Below are positions 1-6,429 of a DNA stretch of 10,898 nucleotides, in pieces. Position 1 is the stretch's first letter. Every line of letters starts with the position of its first letter. Made by a program: the position numbers and the translations under genes. Under the pieces are notes generated by a model that saw only the letters and a list, made by a program, of their open reading frames with translations, did not search any database and was not told the origin of the DNA. The DNA comes from an uncultured Muribaculaceae bacterium (GTDB lineage: Bacteria > Bacteroidota > Bacteroidia > Bacteroidales > Muribaculaceae): NCBI GenBank assembly GCA_910587355.1, contig CAJUKF010000052.1, positions 6,636 to 17,533 on the forward strand. The letters run 5' to 3'.

Positions 1-77
1 TCCTTATAAAAACTTTCAATTCTATTACATCTTTTAAGACAACGGGGCCATAAGGCGTTAAAAAACAGTTAAAAAGA

Positions 78-96
78 GATTGTTAATTAAACAATC
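78..96. promoter_or_regulatory. Perfect inverted repeat upstream of the Spy-like gene (candidate operator)
   Basis: GATTGTT (78-84) and AACAATC (90-96) are exact reverse complements around a 5-base AT centre. The repeat ends about 58 bases before the preferred start of the secreted Spy-like protein. It could be a regulator binding site or a small leader hairpin. There is no clear TAnnTTTG box nearby, so its position relative to a promoter is unknown. Confidence 0.35.
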
Positions 97-154
97 AATC
101 GTTAAAACCGTCATATTACCAAACAACAAAAAAATGACAAAACTACAATTAACG

Positions 155-736
155 ATGAAAAAGAAAGTATTAGGAATTGCGTTGCTCGCAGCAGCTTTCG
201 CAGGCCTCAACGCCTCCGCCCAGGACAACAAAACATGCAACAATAACTGCACTGCCGCTACCTGCGCTCAGACATGCGACAACAACTGCCCCACTCCCAG
301 CAATTGCAACGAAGCCAATAAAAAGGGCATGCGTCCGGCAAATCACCCCAATCCTTTCGAAGGTCTCAATCTTTCCGACGCACAGAAAGAACAGCTCAAG
401 GCTCTCCGCGATAAAAACGCACAGGCCCGCAAGGAGGCCAACAAAGACAAGGCTCAGCGTAACGCCGACAAGCGCAACGAACGTATGGCTCAGAAAAAAC
501 AGTATCTCGAAGACGTGAAAGCTATCATCGGCAACGACAACTACGTGCTTTTCCTCGAGAACTTCTACCTCAATGCCGGCGGCCGTCCCGGACAGCCCAA
601 AATGGCTCAGAACGGTAAAATCGCTTATAAAAACATGAGCCCCGACCGCAATCGCAACAAAGGTTTTGCCCGCGATGGCAAAGCAGCTCCCAAAACTCAG
701 AAAAGCTACCGCGCACAGCAGGCTCCAAGCAAGTAA
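155..736 (+). CDS. Secreted Cys-rich Spy/CpxP-like (LTxxQ-type) periplasmic protein
   Basis: The 193-residue product begins with a clear signal peptide: KKK, then a hydrophobic stretch, with probable cleavage after NASA at residue 22. The mature N-terminus is Asn-rich and carries six cysteines at 28, 32, 37, 41, 45 and 51. Next comes an LNLSDAQKEQLKALRDK segment (71-87), which resembles the LTxxQ motif of Spy/CpxP-like and related Bacteroidota proteins (for example DUF4890). A strongly charged Lys/Arg/Glu helix follows (about 80-130), then a basic Gly/Pro/Gln-rich tail. Spy-like proteins are periplasmic helical chaperones or metal/stress sensors; that role is inferred here. I chose the start at 155 because it places the KKK signal peptide at the N-terminus. 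An in-frame ATG at 134 adds seven residues, and one at 80 is unlikely. A stem-loop at 801-838 ends the unit, so it appears monocistronic. The Cys cluster is unusual for Spy relatives and could bind metal or form disulfides. Confidence 0.7.
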   Translation: MKKKVLGIALLAAAFAGLNASAQDNKTCNNNCTAATCAQTCDNNCPTPSNCNEANKKGMRPANHPNPFEGLNLSDAQKEQLKALRDKNAQARKEANKDKAQRNADKRNERMAQKKQYLEDVKAIIGNDNYVLFLENFYLNAGGRPGQPKMAQNGKIAYKNMSPDRNRNKGFARDGKAAPKTQKSYRAQQAPSK

Positions 737-800
737 AGAACCCTAATTGCACTGAAACAATACATACTCAGACCCCGCTGAGCAGCGGCATCTAAGATTC

Positions 801-838
801 AATCCCGTCAGATTCGGATATACGACTCTGACGGGATT
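801..838 (+). terminator. Stem-loop terminator after the Spy-like gene
   Basis: AATCCCGTCAGA (801-812) pairs perfectly with TCTGACGGGATT (827-838): 12 base pairs with a 14-base loop. The loop can add TCG/CGA pairs (814-816 with 823-825). It is followed by a T-rich stretch (837-856). The spacing suits termination of the upstream gene. The 3' arm abuts the queD promoter. Confidence 0.7.
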
Positions 839-866
839 TGGTTTTGAGATTATTTTAGTAACTTTG
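837..866 (+). promoter_or_regulatory. Bacteroidota-type promoter for queD-queE
   Basis: TTTG (837-840) lies 18 bases before TAACTTTG (859-866), which matches the Bacteroidota -7 consensus TAnnTTTG. The spacer is one base shorter than the usual 19-21. It predicts a transcript start near 870, giving a leader of about 48 bases. I see no preQ1 riboswitch in that leader. Confidence 0.55.
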
Positions 867-917
867 CATTTGCGCTCCAACAGGAATTGCCGCATTATTT
901 ACTCTAAAAGACATCTC

Positions 918-1271
918 ATGTACTACGTTATAAAACGCATGGAAATCTCCGGGTCGCACAGGCTCGATTTATCCTATCAGAGCAAATGCACGAATACACA
1001 TGGTCACAACTGGATTATTACCGTACACTGCGCCGCACGCGAGCTCAATACCGACGGCATGGTATGCGATTTCAAGCATATCAAAGAAAAAATCCACAGC
1101 GTCCTCGACCACAGGCACCTCAACGACATATTGCCCGTCAACCCAACAGCCGAAAACATCGCCCGTTGGGTAGTCGAGCAGATTCCGGAATGTTATAAAG
1201 CTGTAGTGCAGGAAAGCGAAGGCAACACAGCGATATATGTTGACGATTCTTTCGCCATACCAATGGTATGA
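918..1271 (+). CDS. queD: 6-carboxy-5,6,7,8-tetrahydropterin synthase QueD (PTPS family)
   Basis: The 117-residue product matches the short bacterial QueD/PTPS-I form. QueD converts 7,8-dihydroneopterin triphosphate to 6-carboxytetrahydropterin, the second step of preQ0/queuosine synthesis in the cytoplasm. Zinc ligands are visible as His14 (SGSHRL) and His28 and His30 (THGHNW). The catalytic Cys24 sits four residues before His28. The DF-K-IK segment (51-56), LDHRHLND with the catalytic Asp64/His65 pair, the PTAEN motif (76-80) and the pterin-anchoring Glu99 are all present. The start at 918 is preferred because MYYVIKRMEISGSHRL is the typical family N-terminus; the frame is open back to a TTG at 864, inside the -7 box, which is implausible. 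The stop overlaps the queE start as ATGA, indicating translational coupling. A eukaryotic-type PTPS role is less likely given the queE neighbour. Confidence 0.93.
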   Translation: MYYVIKRMEISGSHRLDLSYQSKCTNTHGHNWIITVHCAARELNTDGMVCDFKHIKEKIHSVLDHRHLNDILPVNPTAENIARWVVEQIPECYKAVVQESEGNTAIYVDDSFAIPMV

Positions 1272-1861
1272 AAATAAACGAAATATTCTATTCCTTACAG
1301 GGCGAGGGACGGTATACCGGCACCCCGGCCATATTCGTCCGTTTCTCGGGATGTAATCTCAAATGTGATTTTTGCGACACGCAGCATCAGTCAGGCACAG
1401 AAATGACCGAAAGCGAAATCATTGAAGCTGTGTGTCAGCATCCGTCTGGACACGTAGTGCTCACCGGAGGAGAACCGACTCTGCAAATCACCGCTACACT
1501 TCTCGGTTCACTCAAGGTCGCCGGCAAAACCATTCATATTGAGACAAACGGCACCTGTATGCTTCCAATGGAAATACTTAACAGTATTGACTGGATAACG
1601 GTATCGCCGAAATTCGGCATTCATCCCGAAATTCAGCGCATCGACGAGCTGAAAGTGGTCTTCGACATGAACCACACGGAGTACCTCGACTCACTATCAG
1701 AGATATCCGTAACAAATAAGGAGTGCTATTACCTTCAGCCATGCGACCGCAACGATGCAGAATACAACCGGCGCAACCTCGCTGAATGTATAGACTACAT
1801 AAAAAAGCATCCAGAATGGAAGTTATCCGTACAGACTCATAAAATCTTAGGGATACGCTGA
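1268..1861 (+). CDS. queE: 7-carboxy-7-deazaguanine synthase QueE (radical SAM)
   Basis: QueE is a radical S-adenosylmethionine enzyme that contracts 6-carboxytetrahydropterin, the QueD product, to 7-carboxy-7-deazaguanine. The N-terminus reads EIFYSLQGEG, the QueE family signature. The 4Fe-4S cluster motif is C29-x3-C33-x2-C36 in GCNLKCDFCDT; Thr38 matches the residue linked to the Mg site in the family. TGGEP, which binds SAM, follows at about 66-70. The C-terminus ends in WKLSVQTHKILGIR, typical of the family. At 197 residues it is within the usual size for the compact form. It overlaps queD by four bases. The later pathway enzymes (QueC, QueF, Tgt) are not in the window, so the end product, preQ0 or queuosine, rests on genes elsewhere. 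Confidence 0.94.
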   Translation: MKINEIFYSLQGEGRYTGTPAIFVRFSGCNLKCDFCDTQHQSGTEMTESEIIEAVCQHPSGHVVLTGGEPTLQITATLLGSLKVAGKTIHIETNGTCMLPMEILNSIDWITVSPKFGIHPEIQRIDELKVVFDMNHTEYLDSLSEISVTNKECYYLQPCDRNDAEYNRRNLAECIDYIKKHPEWKLSVQTHKILGIR

Positions 1862-1883
1862 CAATACATCTATAAATGTATAA

Positions 1884-2816
1884 ATGAAAAAAACTGAGAC
1901 TCACAATAAATTTCATGACAAAGCCGATGAGGCCGTACTGGAAGCCCGTCGCGTAACATGGGTCGGATTTTGGATTAACGCTGTATTGGGATTGGCAAAA
2001 GTTATCGGAGGCATCTTCGGACGCAGTTCAGCGCTTGTTGCCGACGGCATCCATTCTTTTTCCGATTTTCTTAGCGATATTGTGGTCATTATCATGGTGG
2101 GCATCGCTCACAAACGGCCCGATATGGAGCATCAGTTCGGTCATGGACGATACGAAGCTCTTGCAACAGTCATACTGGCCCTCATCCTTATGGCCGTAGC
2201 CGGTGGCATTCTTGTAGACAGCATTGACAGAATCATGCTCATACTACATGGCGGCATAATTGCCCCTCCCGCCCCCGTGGCACTTGTGATTATAGCTGTC
2301 TCAATCATATCTAAAGAATGGCTTTTCCATTATACATTGTGTGTCGGAGTGCGTATCCATAGTGAGGCAGTCAAAGCAAACGCATGGCACCACCGAAGCG
2401 ACGCATTCTCGTCGATAGCGACCCTGATTGGAGTTGCGGGGGCAATATTTCTGGGAGACAGATGGCGAATCCTTGACCCTATTGCTGCAATAATAGTTTC
2501 TGTAATTATTGTTATCGTAAGCATAAGAATGCTTTCCCCTGCACTTGGAGAATTATTAGGCCGCTCATTATCCCATGAAGAATGTAAGGAAATCGAAAAA
2601 GCCGTGTCGGGCACACCAGGAGTAAAAGGCTGGCATTGCCTACGTACATTCAAAAGCGGTAATGACGCTTATGTCGAGATACACATCAAAGTAGACGGGA
2701 ATATGAATGTTAATGAGGCACATAACATAGCTTCATTAACCGAAAAACACATCCGGGAGGCCTTGCCAGAATTGTCGGTATACGCCACAACTCATATCGA
2801 GCCGGCAAAAGAATAA
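1884..2816 (+). CDS. Cation diffusion facilitator (CDF) metal efflux transporter, Zn-type site
   Basis: This 310-residue inner-membrane protein should export divalent metal in exchange for protons. It has a hydrophilic N-terminus, about six membrane segments (approximately 25-45, 50-75, 92-112, 130-150, 177-192 and 197-215) and a cytoplasmic C-terminal domain of about 90 residues ending THIEPAKE. Two metal-site motifs are visible: H57-x3-D61 in segment 2 (IHSFSD) and H169-x3-D173 in segment 5 (HHRSD). In CDF proteins a two-His, two-Asp site is associated with zinc, sometimes with cadmium, cobalt or iron as well. The QFGHGRYE motif (84-91) after segment 2 is also typical. The gene begins 22 bases after queE with no terminator between, so it is probably co-transcribed. 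Substrate choice is inferred from the motif only. Confidence 0.9.
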   Translation: MKKTETHNKFHDKADEAVLEARRVTWVGFWINAVLGLAKVIGGIFGRSSALVADGIHSFSDFLSDIVVIIMVGIAHKRPDMEHQFGHGRYEALATVILALILMAVAGGILVDSIDRIMLILHGGIIAPPAPVALVIIAVSIISKEWLFHYTLCVGVRIHSEAVKANAWHHRSDAFSSIATLIGVAGAIFLGDRWRILDPIAAIIVSVIIVIVSIRMLSPALGELLGRSLSHEECKEIEKAVSGTPGVKGWHCLRTFKSGNDAYVEIHIKVDGNMNVNEAHNIASLTEKHIREALPELSVYATTHIEPAKE

Positions 2817-2845
2817 CACATGGCTACTTCTTAAAACGAAGCATT

Positions 2846-2872
2846 CTTAAAAACTGTCCCACCCTTTTTAAG
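2846..2872 (+). terminator. Weak AT-only stem-loop after the CDF gene (possible terminator)
   Basis: CTTAAAAA (2846-2853) pairs with TTTTTAAG (2865-2872) around an 11-base loop. The stem has one G-C pair, so it is weak. It lies 30 bases after the CDF stop codon and before the fba terminator. It may only be chance AT symmetry. Confidence 0.25.
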
Positions 2873-2874
2873 TC

Positions 2875-2912
2875 TAAAAAAAAGCTGCGCCGTAAAGTTT
2901 ACGACGCAGCTT
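2875..2912 (-). terminator. Intrinsic terminator of fba
   Basis: AAGCTGCG (2882-2889) with CGTAAA (2891-2896) pairs with TTTACG (2898-2903) and CGCAGCTT (2905-2912). The mismatched position (2890/2904) is a C-A clash on the plus strand but a U-G wobble in minus-strand RNA. A run of T follows on the minus strand (complement of 2876-2883). Both facts assign it to fba, 25 bases past its stop. Confidence 0.85.
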
Positions 2913-2936
2913 CCATATTCTATGAAGCGTCAGAAA

Positions 2937-3935
2937 TTATTCGGCTTTGCCGTTGCTGCCAAGAACGTTGACGATTTTGTGACGATAGAGTTTCTCCATG
3001 TTGTCGCGGGCCGGGCCGAGGTATTTGCGGGGGTCGAACTCACCGGGCTTCTCAGCGAAGACGCGGCGAACAGCTGCTGTCATGGCGAGACGGCTGTCGG
3101 AGTCGATGTTAATTTTGCAAACTGCGCTCTTGGCGGCTTTGCGGAGCTGCTCTTCGGGAATACCGATTGCATCGGGAAGCTTGCCGCCGAACTGGTTGAT
3201 GGTGTCGACTTCTTCCTGGGGAACAGATGAAGAACCGTGGAGTACGATGGGGAATCCGGGGAGTTTCTCCATAACGGCGTCGAGTACGTCGAATGCCAGA
3301 GGCGGGGGAACGAGCTTGCCCTCGGCGTTGCGTGTGCACTGTGCGGGTGTGAATTTATATGCGCCGTGGCTTGTACCGATAGAAATAGCGAGAGAGTCGC
3401 AGCCAGTACGGGTAGCGAAGTCAATCACTTCTTCAGGGTCGGTGTATGTGTGGTGGTCAGACGAAACTTCATCTTCTACGCCTGCGAGTACGCCGAGCTC
3501 ACCTTCAACTGTTACATCGAACTGGTGTGCGTAATCAACAACCTGCTTTGTGAGAGCGACATTTTCTTCATAAGGGAGATGCGAACCGTCAATCATTACA
3601 GACGAGAAACCGAAGTCGATACAGCTCTTGCAAAGCTCGAAGCTGTCGCCATGGTCGAGGTGAAGAACAATCTGAGGATGTTCCCAGCCAAGTTCTTTTG
3701 CATATTCAACGGCACCCTGAGCCATATAGCGGAGAAGAGTGGCGTTAGCGTAGTTGCGTGCGCCTTTGGAAACCTGGAGGATTACGGGCGACTTCTCAGT
3801 GGCTGCAGCTTTGATGATAGCCTGAAGCTGCTCCATGTTGTTGAAGTTAAACGCGGGGATAGCGTAACCGCCGGCAATGGCCTTCTTGAACATCTCGCGG
3901 GTGTTCACAAGACCGAGTTCTTTATAGTTTACCAT
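2937..3935 (-). CDS. fba: Class II (zinc-dependent) fructose-1,6-bisphosphate aldolase
   Basis: The enzyme reversibly splits fructose 1,6-bisphosphate into dihydroxyacetone phosphate and glyceraldehyde 3-phosphate in glycolysis and gluconeogenesis. The 332 residues form one TIM barrel. The catalytic Asp94 and zinc ligand His95 are in LHLDHGD. The GELG segment (145-148) holds the conserved Glu. SIGTSHGAYKF supplies His190, and VLHGSSSVP supplies His233 plus phosphate-binding serines. NFNN (30-33) near the N-terminus is also typical. Length and the N-terminus MVNYKELGLVNT are as usual for Bacteroidota. Codon use is strongly biased, fitting a highly expressed gene, and this produces long spurious open frames on the opposite strand. 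It is monocistronic, with its own promoter, a hairpin leader and a strong terminator. Confidence 0.97.
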   Translation of the reverse strand: MVNYKELGLVNTREMFKKAIAGGYAIPAFNFNNMEQLQAIIKAAATEKSPVILQVSKGARNYANATLLRYMAQGAVEYAKELGWEHPQIVLHLDHGDSFELCKSCIDFGFSSVMIDGSHLPYEENVALTKQVVDYAHQFDVTVEGELGVLAGVEDEVSSDHHTYTDPEEVIDFATRTGCDSLAISIGTSHGAYKFTPAQCTRNAEGKLVPPPLAFDVLDAVMEKLPGFPIVLHGSSSVPQEEVDTINQFGGKLPDAIGIPEEQLRKAAKSAVCKINIDSDSRLAMTAAVRRVFAEKPGEFDPRKYLGPARDNMEKLYRHKIVNVLGSNGKAE

Positions 3936-3980
3936 TTTATTTGATTATGTAAGTTGGTTGTCTTCAGTAAGAGGGAAACA

Positions 3981-4010
3981 AACGGGCCTGCCGGAGCGGC
4001 AGCCTCCGTT
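3981..4010 (-). promoter_or_regulatory. Hairpin in the fba 5' leader
   Basis: CTGCCG (3988-3993) pairs with CGGCAG (3997-4002) around a three-base loop. The stem is extended by AACGG (3981-3985) with CCGTT (4006-4010), across a small internal loop. It lies only a few bases after the predicted transcript start and about 45 bases before the fba start codon. No T-run follows, so it is not a terminator. A 5' hairpin could stabilise this mRNA or be regulatory. Confidence 0.45.
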
Positions 4011-4019
4011 CTTGCGCCG

Positions 4020-4027
4020 CAAAGGTA
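4020..4027 (-). promoter_or_regulatory. -7 box of the fba promoter
   Basis: The minus strand reads TACCTTTG, an exact TAnnTTTG match and identical to the rpsO -7 box. At the -33 position only a T-run is found (complement of 4043-4050) instead of TTTG. The predicted start is near 4016. Confidence 0.6.
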
Positions 4028-4059
4028 CTAATTTTTTTCGGTAAAAAAAACTCCCGTTC

Positions 4060-4090
4060 TTTGTTTTTACCACAATTATGGATAATTTTG
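4060..4090 (+). promoter_or_regulatory. Canonical Bacteroidota promoter of the SLC6-type transporter
   Basis: TTTG (4060-4063), exactly 19 bases, then TAATTTTG (4083-4090): a full match to TTTG-N19-TAnnTTTG. The predicted start near 4094 gives a leader of about 36 bases. It is divergent from the fba promoter about 35 bases away. Confidence 0.8.
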
Positions 4091-4129
4091 CAATGTTGTA
4101 ACTCTTACCAGTATCACTATTCCGGAAAT

Positions 4130-5500
4130 ATGTCTTCTAAAAACGAATTAGGTACAAAAATCGGCCTGATTGCCGCCACTGTAGGCAGTGCCGTTGGCCT
4201 CGGAAACGTGTGGCGTTTCCCGGCAGAAACGCAGACAAACGGCGGTGCCGCTTTCCTGCTGCTTTACATTGTGTGTGTGCTGTTGCTCGGCATTCCGGTT
4301 ATGCTCGCCGAGTTTTCGCTCGGACGCGGAGGCCGCTCCGATGCTATCGGTGTGTTCAAAAAACTTTCTCCACTCTCCAAATGGTGGATTACCGGTCTGC
4401 TTGCCGTAATTGCATCATATATCATCATATGCTATTATATGGTTGTGGCAGGCTGGACACTCGAATACTTCATAGAGAGTGTCGGAGGCGGTCTTTACGA
4501 TACACTTAACGCTGCCGCCAGCCAGCAGTCGCTCCGAGGCACCTTCTCAGCCAAAATGGACGAATACGTAAGTTCGGATTTGCGGCCGCTTCTTTATACC
4601 TATGCAATGATTGCCATTAATATAGCGGTGCTCCTCGGTGGCGTAAGGAAAGGCATCGAGAATCTGTCGAACGTGCTCATGCCGCTTCTGTTTGTCATTC
4701 TTCTTGTGCTCTGCTTCATCACCCTGTCGCTGCCTGACTCGGGCGAAGGAGTGAAATTCTTCCTCACCCCCGATTTCAGCCGTATTACTCCCGGCGTTGT
4801 GGTAAGCGCGTTAGGACAGGCATTTTTCAGCCTCAGCCTCGGCATGGGCATACTCATCACTTACTCGTCGTATTATCCGGCAGACACAAAGCTCGTGCGC
4901 ACATCGGTGATTGTTTCGTTGCTCAGCCTGCTTGTGGCGGTGCTGATGGGTCTGATTATATTCCCGGCGGTAAAAAGTTTCGGGCTCGACAGCGAACCGC
5001 TCCGTGGCGCCACACTGGTATTTGTAACACTTCCGGAAGTTTTCGCCAATCTGCCGGCTCCACGTGTCTGGTCCGCGCTTTTCTTCCTGCTGCTTCTCGT
5101 GGCAGCGCTTACTTCGACAATCTCCATTGCCGAAGTATCGGTAAAGATGATGATTGACCGGTTCAGACTCAGCCGTCGCGCCGGCGTATTCATCGTTCTG
5201 CTCCCTCTTCTGGGCTTTAGTGCCGTCTGCTCTCTGTCGTTCGGTAGTCTGGCGGATTTCCGCATCTTCGGCCTCACTGTGTTCGACCTCTTCGACCAGG
5301 TGACCACAAACATATTCCTGCCGGTCATATCGCTGGGTGTCTGCATCTATATGGGCTGGTTCGCTCCGAAGCATCTGCTTGCCGATGAGCTCAGCAACAA
5401 CGGCACTCTCCGTTCGCCCTTCACAGGTATAATACTCTTCATCATCAAGTACGTGGCGCCTGTGCTGATTGCGACAATTCTGATTTCAAATTACTTATGA
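4130..5500 (+). CDS. Sodium-coupled amino-acid-type transporter, SLC6/NSS family
   Basis: This 456-residue inner-membrane symporter is a LeuT-fold member of the neurotransmitter:sodium symporter family, which couples Na+ entry to uptake of amino acids or similar solutes. Segment 1 has GSAVGLGNVWRFP (19-31), the unwound helix that holds sodium and substrate, followed by the NGG-AFLL stretch. Segment 6 has GQAFFSLSLGMG (229-240), the second unwound helix. Hydrophobic segments number about 11, and the chain ends inside or right after the last one (ILISNYL), as in the 11-segment bacterial members such as MhsT; LeuT has 12. The start at 4130 gives MSSKNELGTKIGLI, the standard N-terminus; the frame is open to a TTG at 4061, inside the promoter. 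The stop overlaps the next gene by four bases. The substrate cannot be read from sequence. Confidence 0.93.
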   Translation: MSSKNELGTKIGLIAATVGSAVGLGNVWRFPAETQTNGGAAFLLLYIVCVLLLGIPVMLAEFSLGRGGRSDAIGVFKKLSPLSKWWITGLLAVIASYIIICYYMVVAGWTLEYFIESVGGGLYDTLNAAASQQSLRGTFSAKMDEYVSSDLRPLLYTYAMIAINIAVLLGGVRKGIENLSNVLMPLLFVILLVLCFITLSLPDSGEGVKFFLTPDFSRITPGVVVSALGQAFFSLSLGMGILITYSSYYPADTKLVRTSVIVSLLSLLVAVLMGLIIFPAVKSFGLDSEPLRGATLVFVTLPEVFANLPAPRVWSALFFLLLLVAALTSTISIAEVSVKMMIDRFRLSRRAGVFIVLLPLLGFSAVCSLSFGSLADFRIFGLTVFDLFDQVTTNIFLPVISLGVCIYMGWFAPKHLLADELSNNGTLRSPFTGIILFIIKYVAPVLIATILISNYL

Positions 5501-5805
5501 AAAACGCCGGCAAATATGCCAAAATAGCTATTGTCATAGCCGCAACTGCGGTCGCGGCAGGCATAAAAATGTGCTCTGTATATGGCGACAGAGACATATC
5601 TAAATATGCAGAAGCACACGAAGCCGATACAGTGGCGGCAAACCGCTATCTGGATTCACTGGACAGAGCTGCTGCCGAAAAGGATTCACTGAAAGCAGCA
5701 CGGCGCAAAGCAAAGGAGGCAAAGAAAAACCGCGGCCCGAAAATACGCAGCCTGCTCGACGAACCGGTGCCCTATGCCCTGCCCGACGACGCGGAAAAGA
5801 ATTAA
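5497..5805 (+). CDS. Small single-pass membrane protein, possible partner of the SLC6-type transporter
   Basis: I do not recognise this 102-residue protein. It has a short basic N-terminus (KNAGKYAK), one hydrophobic helix (about 10-25, IAIVIAATAVAAGIKM), then a charged Ala/Lys/Glu/Arg helix (about 38-78) with two DSL repeats (53-55, 63-65), likely coiled coil. The tail reads RSLLDEPVPYALPDD. Cys26 follows the hydrophobic segment but lacks a proper lipobox, so a membrane anchor is more likely than a lipoprotein. The start ATG overlaps the transporter stop as ATGA, so translation is coupled. Some NSS transporters need a small membrane subunit (MetP with MetS in Corynebacterium), but this protein does not resemble MetS. 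A transporter-accessory role is inference from position only. It converges on the DUF3109 gene, with 21 bases between and no clear terminator. Confidence 0.7.
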   Translation: MKNAGKYAKIAIVIAATAVAAGIKMCSVYGDRDISKYAEAHEADTVAANRYLDSLDRAAAEKDSLKAARRKAKEAKKNRGPKIRSLLDEPVPYALPDDAEKN

Positions 5806-5826
5806 GATTAATGCGTGCAGGTCCGC

Positions 5827-6423
5827 TCAGTCGATTGCATTGTCGCCGCCATACTGGCGGATATATTCATCGAGCGTAACAACAAGTTCTTCATACCATG
5901 CATCGCCGAAGCGACGGCGCAGCGGTCCTTCAAGAAAACGGTATGCCCGTATTCCTTTGGCACGGCCGAGCACTTCGGCTGCCTTGCAGATTTTCCACCG
6001 GTGAAAGTTCACGGCCGTGAACGTATCATATTGTTTGAGCCGCACGGGGTACAGATGACATGATACCGGTTTGTAAAATCCTATCCGGCCCTCACGGTAG
6101 GCGCGCTCAATGGCGCATATCCAGCCGCCTTTCTCATCAAGGGTGCTGAACACGCAGTTGCCGCCTTCGACAAGCGAAGTCACTTCATCGCCCTCCACAT
6201 CAATAAAACTTACACCGTTTGCCTCTATCTCGCGCTGAGCCGCCGGGAGCAAATCATTCCAAATCTCCGGCAAAATCTCGCGCAGAGTATCGGCTTCACC
6301 CGGGGCGAGAGGCGCGCCTGAATCGCCTTCGAGGCAACATGCGCCTTTGCAGGCATCGAGGTCACAGCAAAAAAAGCGCTCGGCAAGGTCGAGGCTTACA
6401 AGAGTATCCTGTATCTGAATCAT
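5827..6423 (-). CDS. DUF3109 family protein (Cys-rich, YkgJ-like putative metal-binding)
   Basis: The 198-residue cytoplasmic protein matches the DUF3109 family of Bacteroidota. Its biochemical function is unknown to me. Near the N-terminus is a cysteine cluster FCCDLDACKGACC (Cys19, 20, 25, 29, 30). Further cysteines occur in GNCVFS, WICAIER, the PVSCHLYPVR motif and WKICKAAE. This layout resembles zinc- or iron-chelating proteins of the YkgJ type, so metal or cluster binding is inferred. The start codon is six bases after the stop of the plug gene, so the protein is the last member of the ung-plug-DUF3109 operon. It ends 21 bases from the convergent small membrane protein gene, and no clear terminator is visible. 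Confidence 0.85.
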   Translation of the reverse strand: MIQIQDTLVSLDLAERFFCCDLDACKGACCLEGDSGAPLAPGEADTLREILPEIWNDLLPAAQREIEANGVSFIDVEGDEVTSLVEGGNCVFSTLDEKGGWICAIERAYREGRIGFYKPVSCHLYPVRLKQYDTFTAVNFHRWKICKAAEVLGRAKGIRAYRFLEGPLRRRFGDAWYEELVVTLDEYIRQYGGDNAID

Positions 6424-6429
6424 AATTGT

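Noticed and set aside
870..917. Possible preQ1 riboswitch in the queD leader
   Set aside because: The leader is only about 48 bases and I could not find the pseudoknot stem-loop or the A-rich tail.
2998..3944. Long plus-strand open frames opposite fba (2998-3534 and 3237-3944)
   Set aside because: They mirror the strongly biased codons of fba, have no promoter or recognisable family, and fba itself is certain.
4811..5374. Minus-strand open frames opposite the SLC6-type transporter
   Set aside because: Low-complexity charged translations without family features; shadow of the membrane-protein codons.
5846..5860. CCGCCA/TGGCGG hairpin near the end of the DUF3109 gene
   Set aside because: It is inside the coding region, the loop is three bases, and no T-run follows on either strand, so it is not a credible terminator.
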